Below, one piece after another: positions 1 to 6,551 of a stretch of DNA of 9,258 nucleotides. The notes under the pieces are model-generated. The model saw nothing but the letters and a program-made list of their open reading frames with translations, was not told where the DNA came from and searched no databases. This DNA comes from Verrucomicrobiota bacterium (GTDB taxonomy: Bacteria; Verrucomicrobiota; Verrucomicrobiia; Chthoniobacterales; UBA10450), in contig QHRI01000194.1 in assembly GCA_003221375.1 (NCBI GenBank), positions 1-9,258 of the forward strand, given 5' to 3'. The position numbers were made by a program, and so were the translations under genes. The stretch's first letter is position 1. Every line of letters begins with the position of its first letter.

Positions 1-1
1 G

Positions 2-1681
2 TTCGAGCGCTTCAAATGGCGATTCATTCTTGCGCCGTTGTTTCTTCTCGCCGTGTGCACCGCCTTCTTTTGGTGGGACCTGAAAGGAATCTTGCTTGTC
101 GTTTTCTTCTGGGGCGTCTGGCACGGCCTGATGCAAACCTATGGGTTCTGTCGCATATACGACGCCAAAACAGGAACATTCGATGCACTCACACGCCGCC
201 TCGATTTCGCGATGTGCATTATCTGGTTTGCGACAGCGGTAGCGCTTTCGCCATACCGGCTGAGCGATACGCTCGACACGTACTATATGTGTGGCGGGCC
301 GTTTATCCCGGCGTCAATAATTCATCACAGCCAACAGCTGATTCTTTTGGTGGCGATCGTCGTTTCGGGGCTTTTTATCCTGCACTTCGGACGGATGTGG
401 CTTGTAGGGCACCGGCCCAATCCCGTGAAATTGGCTCTGCTTGTTACGAGCATCGCATTTTGGTGGTACTGTAATAATCTTGTCGCGAACATTATCGTAG
501 GCATTGCGCTGTTCGAAGTTTTTCACGACGTGCAGTACCTCTCGCTGGTCTGGATCTACAATCGCAATCGCGTCGAGAAAGACAGCAACATCGGCGGATT
601 CATGCGCTTCGTGTTCCGACGCAGCGGCTCGCTCATCGGACTTTATGTCGGCTTGGTTTTCGCCTACGGCTCAGTTGCTTATTTCAATGCGCACCTTGGA
701 ATGGAGAACATTAAACGCATCCTCACCGGCGTGGTCACGGCATCCACGCTGCTGCATTTTTATTACGATGGATTTATTTGGAAAGTTCGGGAACGCTCCA
801 CTCGCCAATCGCTTGGGCTAAGCGGTGGCACTGCAGATGTATCGCTGGGCGGCATTCTCCCAAGCTGGGCCTGGCACGGCTTAAAATGGGTGGCGGTGTT
901 CGTCGTGCCGTTGGGTGCGCTCTGGTTTTGGCAAACACATCTTAATGTGCCGGAAATCCAACGGCGGGCATGGCTCGTTGCGGATGTGCCTGCCGGCGCA
1001 AAACAGCATTTTGATTATGGCGTGGCGCTGCAAAAAGAGAACCGATGGCAGGAGGCGGAAGAACAATATAAAATCGCGCTTCGTCTCAATCCTTCTGCTC
1101 CGAAATCGCATATGAATCTTGCTGTGGCCCTGATGGCGCAGGCCAAGTTTGATGAGGCCGCGCCACACATGGAAGAAGCGTTGCGGCTTGAGCCAAACGA
1201 TGGTGAGTTCCATTTGAGGTACGCCAATTTGCTTCAGCGGATCGGACGCGGAGACGAAGCCGGACCTCAGTATGAAGCAGCCGCGCGTCTCCTGACGGAT
1301 TCCCCCGAGGCGCATTACAATTATGCGTTATTCCTCGCCTCGGCCGGAAAAGGAAACGATTCCTTGAGCGAGTTGCGGCAGGTCATTCAGCTCAAACCCG
1401 ATCATGTGGATGCCCAACTGCAACTGGCCGACGCGTTATTTGCAAAGGGTAATCTTGAGGTAGCCAAGATGCATTATTCCGCAGCGCTCGGCGCGGATTC
1501 CAAGCTGGCAGTTGCTCATAATAGTTTAGGCAGGCTTTACCTGGCTCAGGGTCAAATCTCTCAGGCCATTGTCCAATTTGGTGAAGCATTGCGTCTCAAT
1601 CCCGATTACAAAGAGGCCGAAGAAAATCTGCGTATCGCCAAAGCAAGCGACGTTGAGACTCTTCGGCAAACGCACAATTAA
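2..1681 (+). CDS. Multi-pass membrane protein with C-terminal TPR domain (5' truncated by window)
   Basis: The frame is open to the window edge and already encodes membrane sequence there, so the gene starts outside; a TTG at 38 is only the first possible start inside. Counting from base 2 there are 559 residues. The first ~315 are very hydrophobic with about eight or nine probable membrane segments. Conserved-looking polar motifs lie in or beside them: WHG (His41) followed by YGF and RIYDAK, FHDVQY (His175), and LLHFYYD followed by an aromatic/basic stretch (His252). Such intramembrane histidines resemble metal- or heme-binding membrane enzymes, but I cannot name the family. From about residue 332 to 547 six TPR-like repeats follow, recognisable by A-L-R-L-(N/E)-P repeat ends, forming a soluble protein-protein interaction domain. 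The arginase-fold gene follows one codon after the TAA. Membrane and TPR calls are strong; the catalytic function is unknown. Confidence 0.85.
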   Translation, partial: FERFKWRFILAPLFLLAVCTAFFWWDLKGILLVVFFWGVWHGLMQTYGFCRIYDAKTGTFDALTRRLDFAMCIIWFATAVALSPYRLSDTLDTYYMCGGPFIPASIIHHSQQLILLVAIVVSGLFILHFGRMWLVGHRPNPVKLALLVTSIAFWWYCNNLVANIIVGIALFEVFHDVQYLSLVWIYNRNRVEKDSNIGGFMRFVFRRSGSLIGLYVGLVFAYGSVAYFNAHLGMENIKRILTGVVTASTLLHFYYDGFIWKVRERSTRQSLGLSGGTADVSLGGILPSWAWHGLKWVAVFVVPLGALWFWQTHLNVPEIQRRAWLVADVPAGAKQHFDYGVALQKENRWQEAEEQYKIALRLNPSAPKSHMNLAVALMAQAKFDEAAPHMEEALRLEPNDGEFHLRYANLLQRIGRGDEAGPQYEAAARLLTDSPEAHYNYALFLASAGKGNDSLSELRQVIQLKPDHVDAQLQLADALFAKGNLEVAKMHYSAALGADSKLAVAHNSLGRLYLAQGQISQAIVQFGEALRLNPDYKEAEENLRIAKASDVETLRQTHN

Positions 1682-1684
1682 TTT

Positions 1685-2530
1685 TTGCTCGGCCGCGCTC
1701 TTCATCTCAACTTGGATGACGCGTGGAAGGGCCCGTTGGGTCTTCCTGTCATTGACGCGCGCGCATGGGGACCGCGGCTGCGCTTTTCAGCGCCGCCACG
1801 CTTGGTCGCCGACTTTTATCGCGAGCACGAGGCCCATCTCGCGTCCCCGTTTTTGCTCTATGGATCGGGCGACTTTCACTATTTGACGGCGCTGCGACTG
1901 CGTCGCATTGCCGGACCGATTATTCTCGTCTCGTTCGATAATCATCCGGACTGGGATGTGCGTCCCCCGAAGTGGGGATGCGGCGGTTGGGTCAATCGCG
2001 CGTTGGAGTTATCAAACGTCCAAAGAGTGAGTGTCTGGGGTTGCGGAAACTTCGAATGCTGGTGGCCCCACCAATTCTTCGGCAATCGTCGCGCCGAACG
2101 TGCGGGCGTTCTGGACGTTCATCCCTGGGCAGATCAGCGTCCTCCGAAAGATCGAGGACGCCGAGGCGCAATCTTGTATGATAATTGGCGCGGGCACTTT
2201 GAGCGATTTTTAGAAACGGCTCACGGGGAAAATGTTTACGTTACCATCGATCTTGACTGCCTCCGCGCTAGCGAGGCGGTGACGAATTGGGAGGCTGGGC
2301 GCTTCACGATTACAGATCTTGGATGGGCGCTCGGAAAATTGCGCGGCTCCTCCCAGATTATCGGAGGCGATATTTGTGGCGCCTATTCACCGCCAAAATA
2401 TGCGCGTTTCAAACAGCGCTTTGCCGCAGAATTCGATCATCCGAAAGTCCAGTTGCCGGCTTCCGACCGGATCTGCGCGATCAATCTGGCAACGTTAGAA
2501 AAACTGTGGCCACTGCTGATCGGCGCATGA
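1685..2530 (+). CDS. Arginase/agmatinase-fold (ureohydrolase superfamily) protein
   Basis: The 281-residue protein carries the ureohydrolase metal-ligand signature in order: GSGDFH (His65, equivalent to the GGDHS motif), SFDNHPDWD (Asp85, His87, Asp89) and TIDLD (Asp189, Asp191). All six ligands of a binuclear metal centre are therefore present. The usual Asp-Pro after the last motif is replaced by Leu-Arg-Ala-Ser, and the early NLDDAW block is not typical of arginase, so this is likely a divergent subfamily of unknown substrate rather than arginase or agmatinase proper. The start is uncertain: no ATG or GTG lies near the N-terminus, and TTG at 1685 begins one codon after the upstream stop in the same frame, with no Shine-Dalgarno site. 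Translation probably depends on coupling to the TPR gene. Fold call strong, function open. Confidence 0.85.
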   Translation: MLGRALHLNLDDAWKGPLGLPVIDARAWGPRLRFSAPPRLVADFYREHEAHLASPFLLYGSGDFHYLTALRLRRIAGPIILVSFDNHPDWDVRPPKWGCGGWVNRALELSNVQRVSVWGCGNFECWWPHQFFGNRRAERAGVLDVHPWADQRPPKDRGRRGAILYDNWRGHFERFLETAHGENVYVTIDLDCLRASEAVTNWEAGRFTITDLGWALGKLRGSSQIIGGDICGAYSPPKYARFKQRFAAEFDHPKVQLPASDRICAINLATLEKLWPLLIGA

Positions 2531-2581
2531 ATCTTGGAGTGCGTCTACAAGGCGAGCGCGCTGCTTGCTAAATCGCGGGAC

Positions 2582-2600
2582 GGCAACCGAAGCGGTTGCC
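2582..2600. terminator. Perfect 8-bp hairpin between convergent genes
   Basis: GGCAACCG and CGGTTGCC form a perfect 8-bp stem around the loop AAG, lying between the stop of the arginase-fold gene (2530) and the stop of the convergent transporter gene (2614). The position suits a bidirectional terminator. No clear T-run follows on either strand, so it could instead be a short interspersed palindrome. The rest of 2531-2613 holds nothing else I can identify. Confidence 0.5.
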
Positions 2601-2613
2601 CTACATTCTATTG

Positions 2614-2958
2614 CTAGCTGAGCGAAACGAGTACGATCCCAACGCTGATCAACAACGCGCCAATCCCCAGTCGCAGGTTTAGCTTTTCCTTTAGCACGGC
2701 CGCTGCCATCAGCGTGATGAAGATCACGCTCAAACCTTGGAATGGATAGAGATAACTCAGGTCGAATCGCTGCAGCAGTCCAAGGGTGAGAAAGAACGAA
2801 ATCGTCATCAGAACAACGCCAGTGGTAACCTTCCAGACAAACCGGGCGTTCCGAAACCCACTCGCTCTCGTGGCCACCATCGCTCGCTTCAGGACGAGCT
2901 GAGCCACGACGAAGCTTAACAGAGAAACAACGATGAAAAAGAAAGCGAGAAAGCTCAT
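2614..2958 (-). CDS. Half-size EamA/SMR-like (DMT superfamily) transporter subunit B
   Basis: This 114-residue protein is almost entirely hydrophobic with four predicted helices (about 4-22, 44-62, 68-89, 95-112), the size and layout of a small multidrug resistance or ArnE/ArnF-type half transporter. The first helix ends AQLVLKRA, a motif shared in form with the upstream partner; the third and fourth helices are linked by KEKLN, like the usual EamA 'xE' turn. The ATG at 2958 is preferred over longer in-frame starts because GAGGAA lies 5 nt upstream and because it overlaps the partner stop by ATGA, as expected of coupled subunits. It most likely forms a heterodimer with the product of 2955-3383. 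The substrate is unknown; candidates are a lipid-linked sugar or a cationic drug or metabolite. Confidence 0.85.
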   Translation of the reverse strand: MSFLAFFFIVVSLLSFVVAQLVLKRAMVATRASGFRNARFVWKVTTGVVLMTISFFLTLGLLQRFDLSYLYPFQGLSVIFITLMAAAVLKEKLNLRLGIGALLISVGIVLVSLS

Positions 2959-3383
2959 AAGCGTTCCTCGATTTGCGCGATTGGTTTCGCAACCAACGCT
3001 AACCCGGCAACAACCAACGCGATGCCGCACCAGCGCAACGGCGAAATCAATTCGCCTAGAAAAATCCAACAGCCAAGCGGCACGAGGATATCGACTACGC
3101 GGGACAGAGGAAAAGCAATCGTGATTGGAATATATCTCAGCACATAAAGCCAACTGTTGAAGCTGGCGATGATGAGAAGAATCGCCCACCACACCAGCGG
3201 CGAAGCCAAACCATTAACGCCGGTCCAGGACCATGCGCTGTCGGTGTTTGCTACTTCTGTCGCACCGCGCTTCAACAGAAATTCGGATGCGAGCACGCAC
3301 GCAACGCTGAGAGCAAGCTGCAACCAGGGACTGCCAAAACCGGAAGGTCGATTTTGGATTTGTTTTTTTCCGTCGTTTGTCAT
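2955..3383 (-). CDS. Half-size EamA/SMR-like (DMT superfamily) transporter subunit A
   Basis: The 142-residue protein has a polar N-terminus of ~18 residues, then four probable helices (about 19-36, 63-81, 88-109, 115-133). The region RYIPITIAFPLSR followed by a hydrophobic run and LGE, then a glycine-rich last helix, is typical of EamA/DMT transporters. The first helix contains Ser-Glu34 before FLLKRG, the place where SMR pumps keep their essential membrane-embedded glutamate; the partner protein has Gln there. The only ATG giving a sensible length is at 3383, which falls inside an inverted-repeat element; the open frame continues upstream to 3647, but that extension merely translates the repeat and the end of the neighbouring gene. 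No Shine-Dalgarno site precedes it. A TTG just before the first helix is a possible alternative start. Confidence 0.8.
   Translation of the reverse strand: MTNDGKKQIQNRPSGFGSPWLQLALSVACVLASEFLLKRGATEVANTDSAWSWTGVNGLASPLVWWAILLIIASFNSWLYVLRYIPITIAFPLSRVVDILVPLGCWIFLGELISPLRWCGIALVVAGLALVAKPIAQIEERL
2964..2969 (-). promoter_or_regulatory. Ribosome binding site of transporter subunit B
   Basis: GAGGAA on the minus strand ends 5 nt before the ATG at 2958. It lies inside the last codons (Glu-Glu) of the upstream subunit, whose TGA overlaps this ATG. It fixes the start of the 114-residue protein and argues for translational coupling of the two subunits. Confidence 0.75.
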
Positions 3384-3479
3384 GTCGAGCGAAGTCGAGA
3401 CATCTCTAATTTTCTGAAAACTACGCGGGAAGCGAAACGAAAGGCTGGAGATTCCTCCACTTCGGTCGGAATGACAAAC
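3375..3479. repeat. Inverted-repeat element, copy A
   Basis: Two imperfect inverted arms (3375-3405 and 3449-3479, 25 of 31 positions matching) face each other, each beginning GTTTGTCAT at the outer edge. The left arm continues GTCGAGCGAAGTCGAGACAT and the right arm, read on the minus strand, TCCGACCGAAGTGGAGGAAT. About 43 nt separate them. The same two arm types recur at 8446-8525. The element fills most of the 130-bp gap between the acyltransferase and transporter genes and reaches 9 nt into the transporter reading frame. It contains no gene. It probably folds as a large hairpin in the mRNA and belongs to an interspersed non-coding repeat family; whether it is mobile cannot be told here. 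Confidence 0.8.
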
Positions 3480-3513
3480 AGCAAGGCCTTGCGACCGGGC
3501 GCTCGTAGCTCCA

Positions 3514-4677
3514 TCAGAGCTGATCGGCATTGGGAAATCGCTGCAAAACAGGATCGTGACGCGTCGGCCCGAGATATTTGATGAGACGGCGAAAGATTGG
3601 ATTGAGCAGGGGGTTTGTGTGCATGACGTACAGATCGAGCGGCACAAGCTCGCAATCCAAATGCAGCTTCGGTTCGTAGTTAAGCGGGTTGCTATAGTAA
3701 TACTTCAAACCGTGCTCAAGCGCCCAGGAGATGATGTCGCGCAGCGTGTAAAAATAAAGATGCAAGCCGAGCGCGACGTTGTAGTCGAGTCCAATGCATT
3801 CATCATAAATCTTGTCGCCGCAGACGAGGCAAAAGCTGAATGCGACGATCTTGCCGAGCTGGCGCCAGATAAAAAAGCGCACTCGGTCCGGCATTCGCTC
3901 TGCGATTGCGCGAAAATAATCCTTCGTCAGCGTCTCGAATTTTAGTGCCGAACGCTCGTGGACAGCGAGATACAGAGGGTAGATTTCATCAACAACAGCC
4001 GTGACGTTGCTGACGATCTCCATCTCGATCTTCGGCGCACGATCAGCTTTGCGGAATTTTCGGCGCAGATCCTTTCGGGTCGCTTTGCTGAGTGTGCGAA
4101 AATATTCGTCCCAGTTCCTGTAACGTAGAGGAAGCCGGGTCATCGGCATGCTTGGAATCCGCGCATAACCGCTTGCCCGAAACGTTTCCAACTCCGAGCG
4201 ATAGGTCGCCGGGAAATCTTTCAAAACGATTAGCGAAGCCTTGTTTTGTCTCCCATAAGTCGAAAGGCTCGCTTGCAACGCATTTGTCACCCAGCTTTCG
4301 TCTTTCTCATCGCAGGCTGCCAGATCGCCCGTGCCGGCCGCGCAGCCAACCATCAAAACGCGCATCGTTAGAAAGCGCGAGAATATTTTGCGAACGCGAT
4401 CAACGATTGAACTAACTTGGCCTGGCACCCCTTCGACAAGATTTTGTCGAACAAAGAATACCGGCTGGATTGCTTGCGCCTTACCAGAATCATCCTCGAG
4501 CAACAGGTAGTGATGTTCAAAACCGTCTTGCAAGGTTTCTTCGACGATCTCGTAGTAATGATGATCTTTGCATTTGTCGTGAAACGATCGTTTCCATACG
4601 TCGCAATTTTGCAGCTCAGCGCGCGTAACAACTTTCACCACGCCGTGTAGAACCCGGATTGCGTTACCATGCTGCAT
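3514..4677 (-). CDS. GNAT-fold acyltransferase, BioF2/FemAB/CelD-like
   Basis: The 387-residue protein matches in style the long GNAT proteins of the BioF2-like (Acetyltransf_6) / FemAB group. The second half (about 190-345) has the expected blocks: a basic stretch with ATRKDLRRKFRKA, LYLAVHERS, a strand pair around KIVAFSFCLVCGDKIYDE, then GLDYNVALGLHLYFYTLRD and a helix leading to YYYSNPLNYEPKL. The first ~180 residues form the less conserved N-terminal domain. Members modify cell-wall, exopolysaccharide or other surface compounds using an acyl donor; the substrate here is unknown. The ATG at 4677 is chosen; an in-frame TTG at 4710 would add 11 residues and leave 15 nt to the upstream channel gene. 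Neither has a Shine-Dalgarno site. Close spacing suggests co-transcription with the mscS-like gene. Confidence 0.82.
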   Translation of the reverse strand: MQHGNAIRVLHGVVKVVTRAELQNCDVWKRSFHDKCKDHHYYEIVEETLQDGFEHHYLLLEDDSGKAQAIQPVFFVRQNLVEGVPGQVSSIVDRVRKIFSRFLTMRVLMVGCAAGTGDLAACDEKDESWVTNALQASLSTYGRQNKASLIVLKDFPATYRSELETFRASGYARIPSMPMTRLPLRYRNWDEYFRTLSKATRKDLRRKFRKADRAPKIEMEIVSNVTAVVDEIYPLYLAVHERSALKFETLTKDYFRAIAERMPDRVRFFIWRQLGKIVAFSFCLVCGDKIYDECIGLDYNVALGLHLYFYTLRDIISWALEHGLKYYYSNPLNYEPKLHLDCELVPLDLYVMHTNPLLNPIFRRLIKYLGPTRHDPVLQRFPNADQL

Positions 4678-4725
4678 GGAGAAACAAGGCCAACCCGGCT
4701 CGGATAACAAAGTGCCGAGGAGCGC

Positions 4726-5730
4726 CTAAGCCTCTGATCCTTCCCGAGTCTCCCGCTCTGACACGATTTTCACCTTGATCACACCGTCGCGAATGTGGAG
4801 ATCGCGCTGAGGATTTGGAATTTCAATTCCCGCTTCGCGCAAATGTTTTTCAATCAGAAAATTCAATTCGCTTTTAAACCGCCGTGGCTTGTAACTCATT
4901 TTCTCGCTCCAGGCAATCACCTCAAAATCAATCGTACTGTCGCCGAATTTTTCGAGATAGGCATTTGGTGGCGGGTCACTCAAGGTGGCCGGATGCTCGC
5001 GTGCCGCCGCGATGAGTGCCTCACGCACTTTGTTCACGTCGCTGCCATAAGCCACTCCCACCGACACACGAAAACGCACCCGCGGATCGCTATAGGTCCA
5101 GTTTGTGACTGGCGAATCGATGAACTTCTCATTCGGCACGATCATGGCGATGCCGTCATTGGTCATGATGACCGTGCTACGCGCCCGAATTTGCTTCACT
5201 TGGCCAGTGATCCCTGCGACTTCAATGCGATCACCGATCGTGATAGGTCGCTCGGCAAGAATGAGCAGGCCGCTGATGAAATTGCTTGCGATGTTTTTCA
5301 AACCAAATCCCACACCTACACCAACCGCTCCGGCGAATACCGTCAGTGCTCCGAGATGGATGCCGGCATTGTCCAGAACAACGACGATCCCAATGATCAA
5401 CACCGCGTAGCCGACGATTTGCGCAATGGCGTGCTGCAGAGCGCGATCGAGTCCACTTCTCGCCAGCAAGGTAGTGAAGAGGAAACGTTTTGTGCGAGAT
5501 GAGACCCAGAAAACCCCGATGAGCAGCGCGATTAGGAGAAAAATTTGTAAAAGACTCAGCGTAATTCCTGGCAAGGGCGCGTTCCAGTAAAGCGGCACCC
5601 CCGCCGCATTGACCGCGCTGACAGTGAAGAACACGAGCGCGGCCAGACTAAGAATCGTCGTGACGATCGCGATGAAATTGTTGTCGAGCTTGAAGCGACT
5701 GAAAATACGGCGAACCACATCGCTCTGCAT
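4726..5730 (-). CDS. MscS-family mechanosensitive ion channel
   Basis: This 334-residue inner-membrane protein has helices at about 18-40, 55-75 and 103-120, then the signature pore helix of small-conductance mechanosensitive channels at about 127-150: small residues in the pattern GAVGVGVGFGLKN, followed by NFISGLLILAERPI and GDRIEV, the start of the cytoplasmic beta domain. The loop MTNDGIAMIVPNEKF and the C-terminal IEIPNPQRDLHIR are also typical. Such channels open under membrane tension and release solutes during hypo-osmotic shock. Length and one extra N-terminal helix are normal for the broader YnaI/MscS group, so I do not assign the symbol mscS. The ATG at 5730 has no visible Shine-Dalgarno site. 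acpP lies 222 bp upstream, beyond a palindromic element; the acyltransferase gene follows closely. Confidence 0.93.
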   Translation of the reverse strand: MQSDVVRRIFSRFKLDNNFIAIVTTILSLAALVFFTVSAVNAAGVPLYWNAPLPGITLSLLQIFLLIALLIGVFWVSSRTKRFLFTTLLARSGLDRALQHAIAQIVGYAVLIIGIVVVLDNAGIHLGALTVFAGAVGVGVGFGLKNIASNFISGLLILAERPITIGDRIEVAGITGQVKQIRARSTVIMTNDGIAMIVPNEKFIDSPVTNWTYSDPRVRFRVSVGVAYGSDVNKVREALIAAAREHPATLSDPPPNAYLEKFGDSTIDFEVIAWSEKMSYKPRRFKSELNFLIEKHLREAGIEIPNPQRDLHIRDGVIKVKIVSERETREGSEA

Positions 5731-5840
5731 AGAGCCGTAACGTAGTGCCCGCCTAGATAAAACAGCGGCCGCTCCAGAAGCGTCATGTCCACGTTCTCTA
5801 GTGTGAACTCCTTATGGGGCTTGGCAACCGCCAGGTGACG

Positions 5841-5936
5841 AACCGGCGAATCGGTTAGACGGCGAATCGGCGATCTGGCTCGCGTCCGCTCATCCGGCTA
5901 TTCGCCGTCCCGCCCTTTCGCCGATTCAATCGGTTA
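5841..5936. repeat. Nested palindromic intergenic element between acpP and the MscS-like gene
   Basis: The 222-bp gap 5731-5952 carries nested inverted arms: GACGGCGAAT at 5858-5867 against ATTCGCCGTC at 5900-5909, and GAATCGGCGA at 5864-5873 against TCGCCGATTC at 5918-5927. A small hairpin AACCG/CGGTT lies at 5841-5856, and AATCGGTTA occurs directly repeated at 5849-5857 and 5928-5936. It is built from variations on CGGCGAATCGG. It may terminate acpP transcription or be an interspersed palindrome. It is unlike the arms of the other repeat family in this window. I see no gene in the gap. Confidence 0.65.
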
Positions 5937-5952
5937 ATCTGCCAGTAGTCGA

Positions 5953-6201
5953 TTACTGCTGCTTGGCGCGCTCTTCGATATACTTGATTACGTCGCCGAC
6001 TGTCTGCAGCTTTTCGGCGTCTTCATCCGGAACTTCGACCGAAAATTCTTCCTCAAATGCCATTACCAGTTCGACGATATCCAGCGAGTCCGCGCCCAAA
6101 TCCTCAATGAACGACGCCTGTGGGGTAACCTGTTCGGGGTTAACGCCCAGTTGCTCGACAATAATGTCCTTAACTTTCTCTTCGATCGATTTTTCCGCCA
6201 T
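5953..6201 (-). CDS. acpP: Acyl carrier protein
   Basis: The 82-residue acidic protein is a canonical acyl carrier protein of type II fatty-acid synthesis. Ser39 in the [10 protein letters not shown] motif is the site to which holo-ACP synthase attaches 4'-phosphopantetheine; the acidic helix II and the [16 protein letters not shown] stretch that contacts fatty-acid synthesis enzymes are intact. The ATG at 6201 gives the standard [13 protein letters not shown] start; the frame stays open to 6279, but the added residues do not resemble ACP. No good Shine-Dalgarno site precedes it; the leader is AT-rich just before the ATG. The usual fab neighbours are absent: the gene is divergent from an uncharacterised gene and followed by the channel gene after a palindromic gap. 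Confidence 0.97.
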   Translation of the reverse strand: MAEKSIEEKVKDIIVEQLGVNPEQVTPQASFIEDLGADSLDIVELVMAFEEEFSVEVPDEDAEKLQTVGDVIKYIEERAKQQ

Positions 6202-6551
6202 AAAATTTGTTCGGTTTGTGTTGGTCGCGCGTGGAAAAGCTCCGGCGGCTGCCGGACAATCCCGAGCACAGCATGGCAAGTAAATGAATTAAAGAGGTTG
6301 TCAATCATTTTCCGGACGAACCCCGGCCCTCATCGACCTCTTGGCATTTCGAGCCCTTCGGCCCGCTCAGGAGATGCTCTGTCGAGAATGGAGCCGCTGG
6401 GAAAGCCGCGACGTGGACGGGCAGGCCGAACGTTGCGGGGACGGGAAATGAGCCAATCAAATCTCTGGATCGTCTCACGATTGCTTGCCTTGATTCGAGG
6501 ATTAGAGATTTCTCCAGCCTTCGTGTTTGCTTCCGTTTGTCATTCGAGTAG
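6202..6551. other. Divergent intergenic region with possible acpP promoter
   Basis: This 350-bp gap separates acpP from the divergent uncharacterised gene. On the minus strand a perfect TTGACA lies at 6299-6304, about 100 nt before the acpP start, but the best -10-like hexamer (TTTACT, 6279-6284) is only 14 nt away, so the promoter is a weak guess. Short open frames here run into ACP or the neighbouring gene and look like shadows. The last ~60 bp resemble the interior of repeat copy A and are listed separately. I see no RNA gene. Confidence 0.35.
6491..6549. repeat. Possible decayed fragment of the interspersed repeat
   Basis: The stretch TCTCCAGCC followed by TTCGTGTTTGCTTCC (from 6511) matches the interior of repeat copy A read on the minus strand (TCTCCAGCC then TTTCGTTTCGCTTCC) at about 19 of 24 positions. 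It is followed by GTTTGTCATTCGAG, which resembles the outer end of an arm. The pieces are not in the same order as in copy A, so this is either a rearranged remnant or chance similarity. Confidence 0.35.

Noticed and set aside
16..474. 152-residue open frame overlapping the membrane/TPR gene
   Set aside because: It lies wholly inside the gene in another frame and has no domain character; the +2 frame encodes coherent membrane helices.
2959..3192. 78-residue N-terminal extension of the second transporter subunit
   Set aside because: It lies antisense-framed inside the first subunit gene, and the ATG at 2958 has a strong ribosome binding site and the ATGA overlap.
3384..3647. 88-residue N-terminal extension of the first transporter subunit
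   Set aside because: It translates the inverted-repeat element and the antisense of the acyltransferase end; its string HSDRSGG is a translated repeat, not protein sequence.
4795..5502. 235-residue plus-strand open frame opposite the MscS-like gene
   Set aside because: Composition is that of an antisense frame (many His, Arg, Asp, Cys) and the minus-strand channel is unmistakable.
6202..6279. 26-residue N-terminal extension of ACP
   Set aside because: ACPs start near [10 protein letters not shown]; the extension has no family character.
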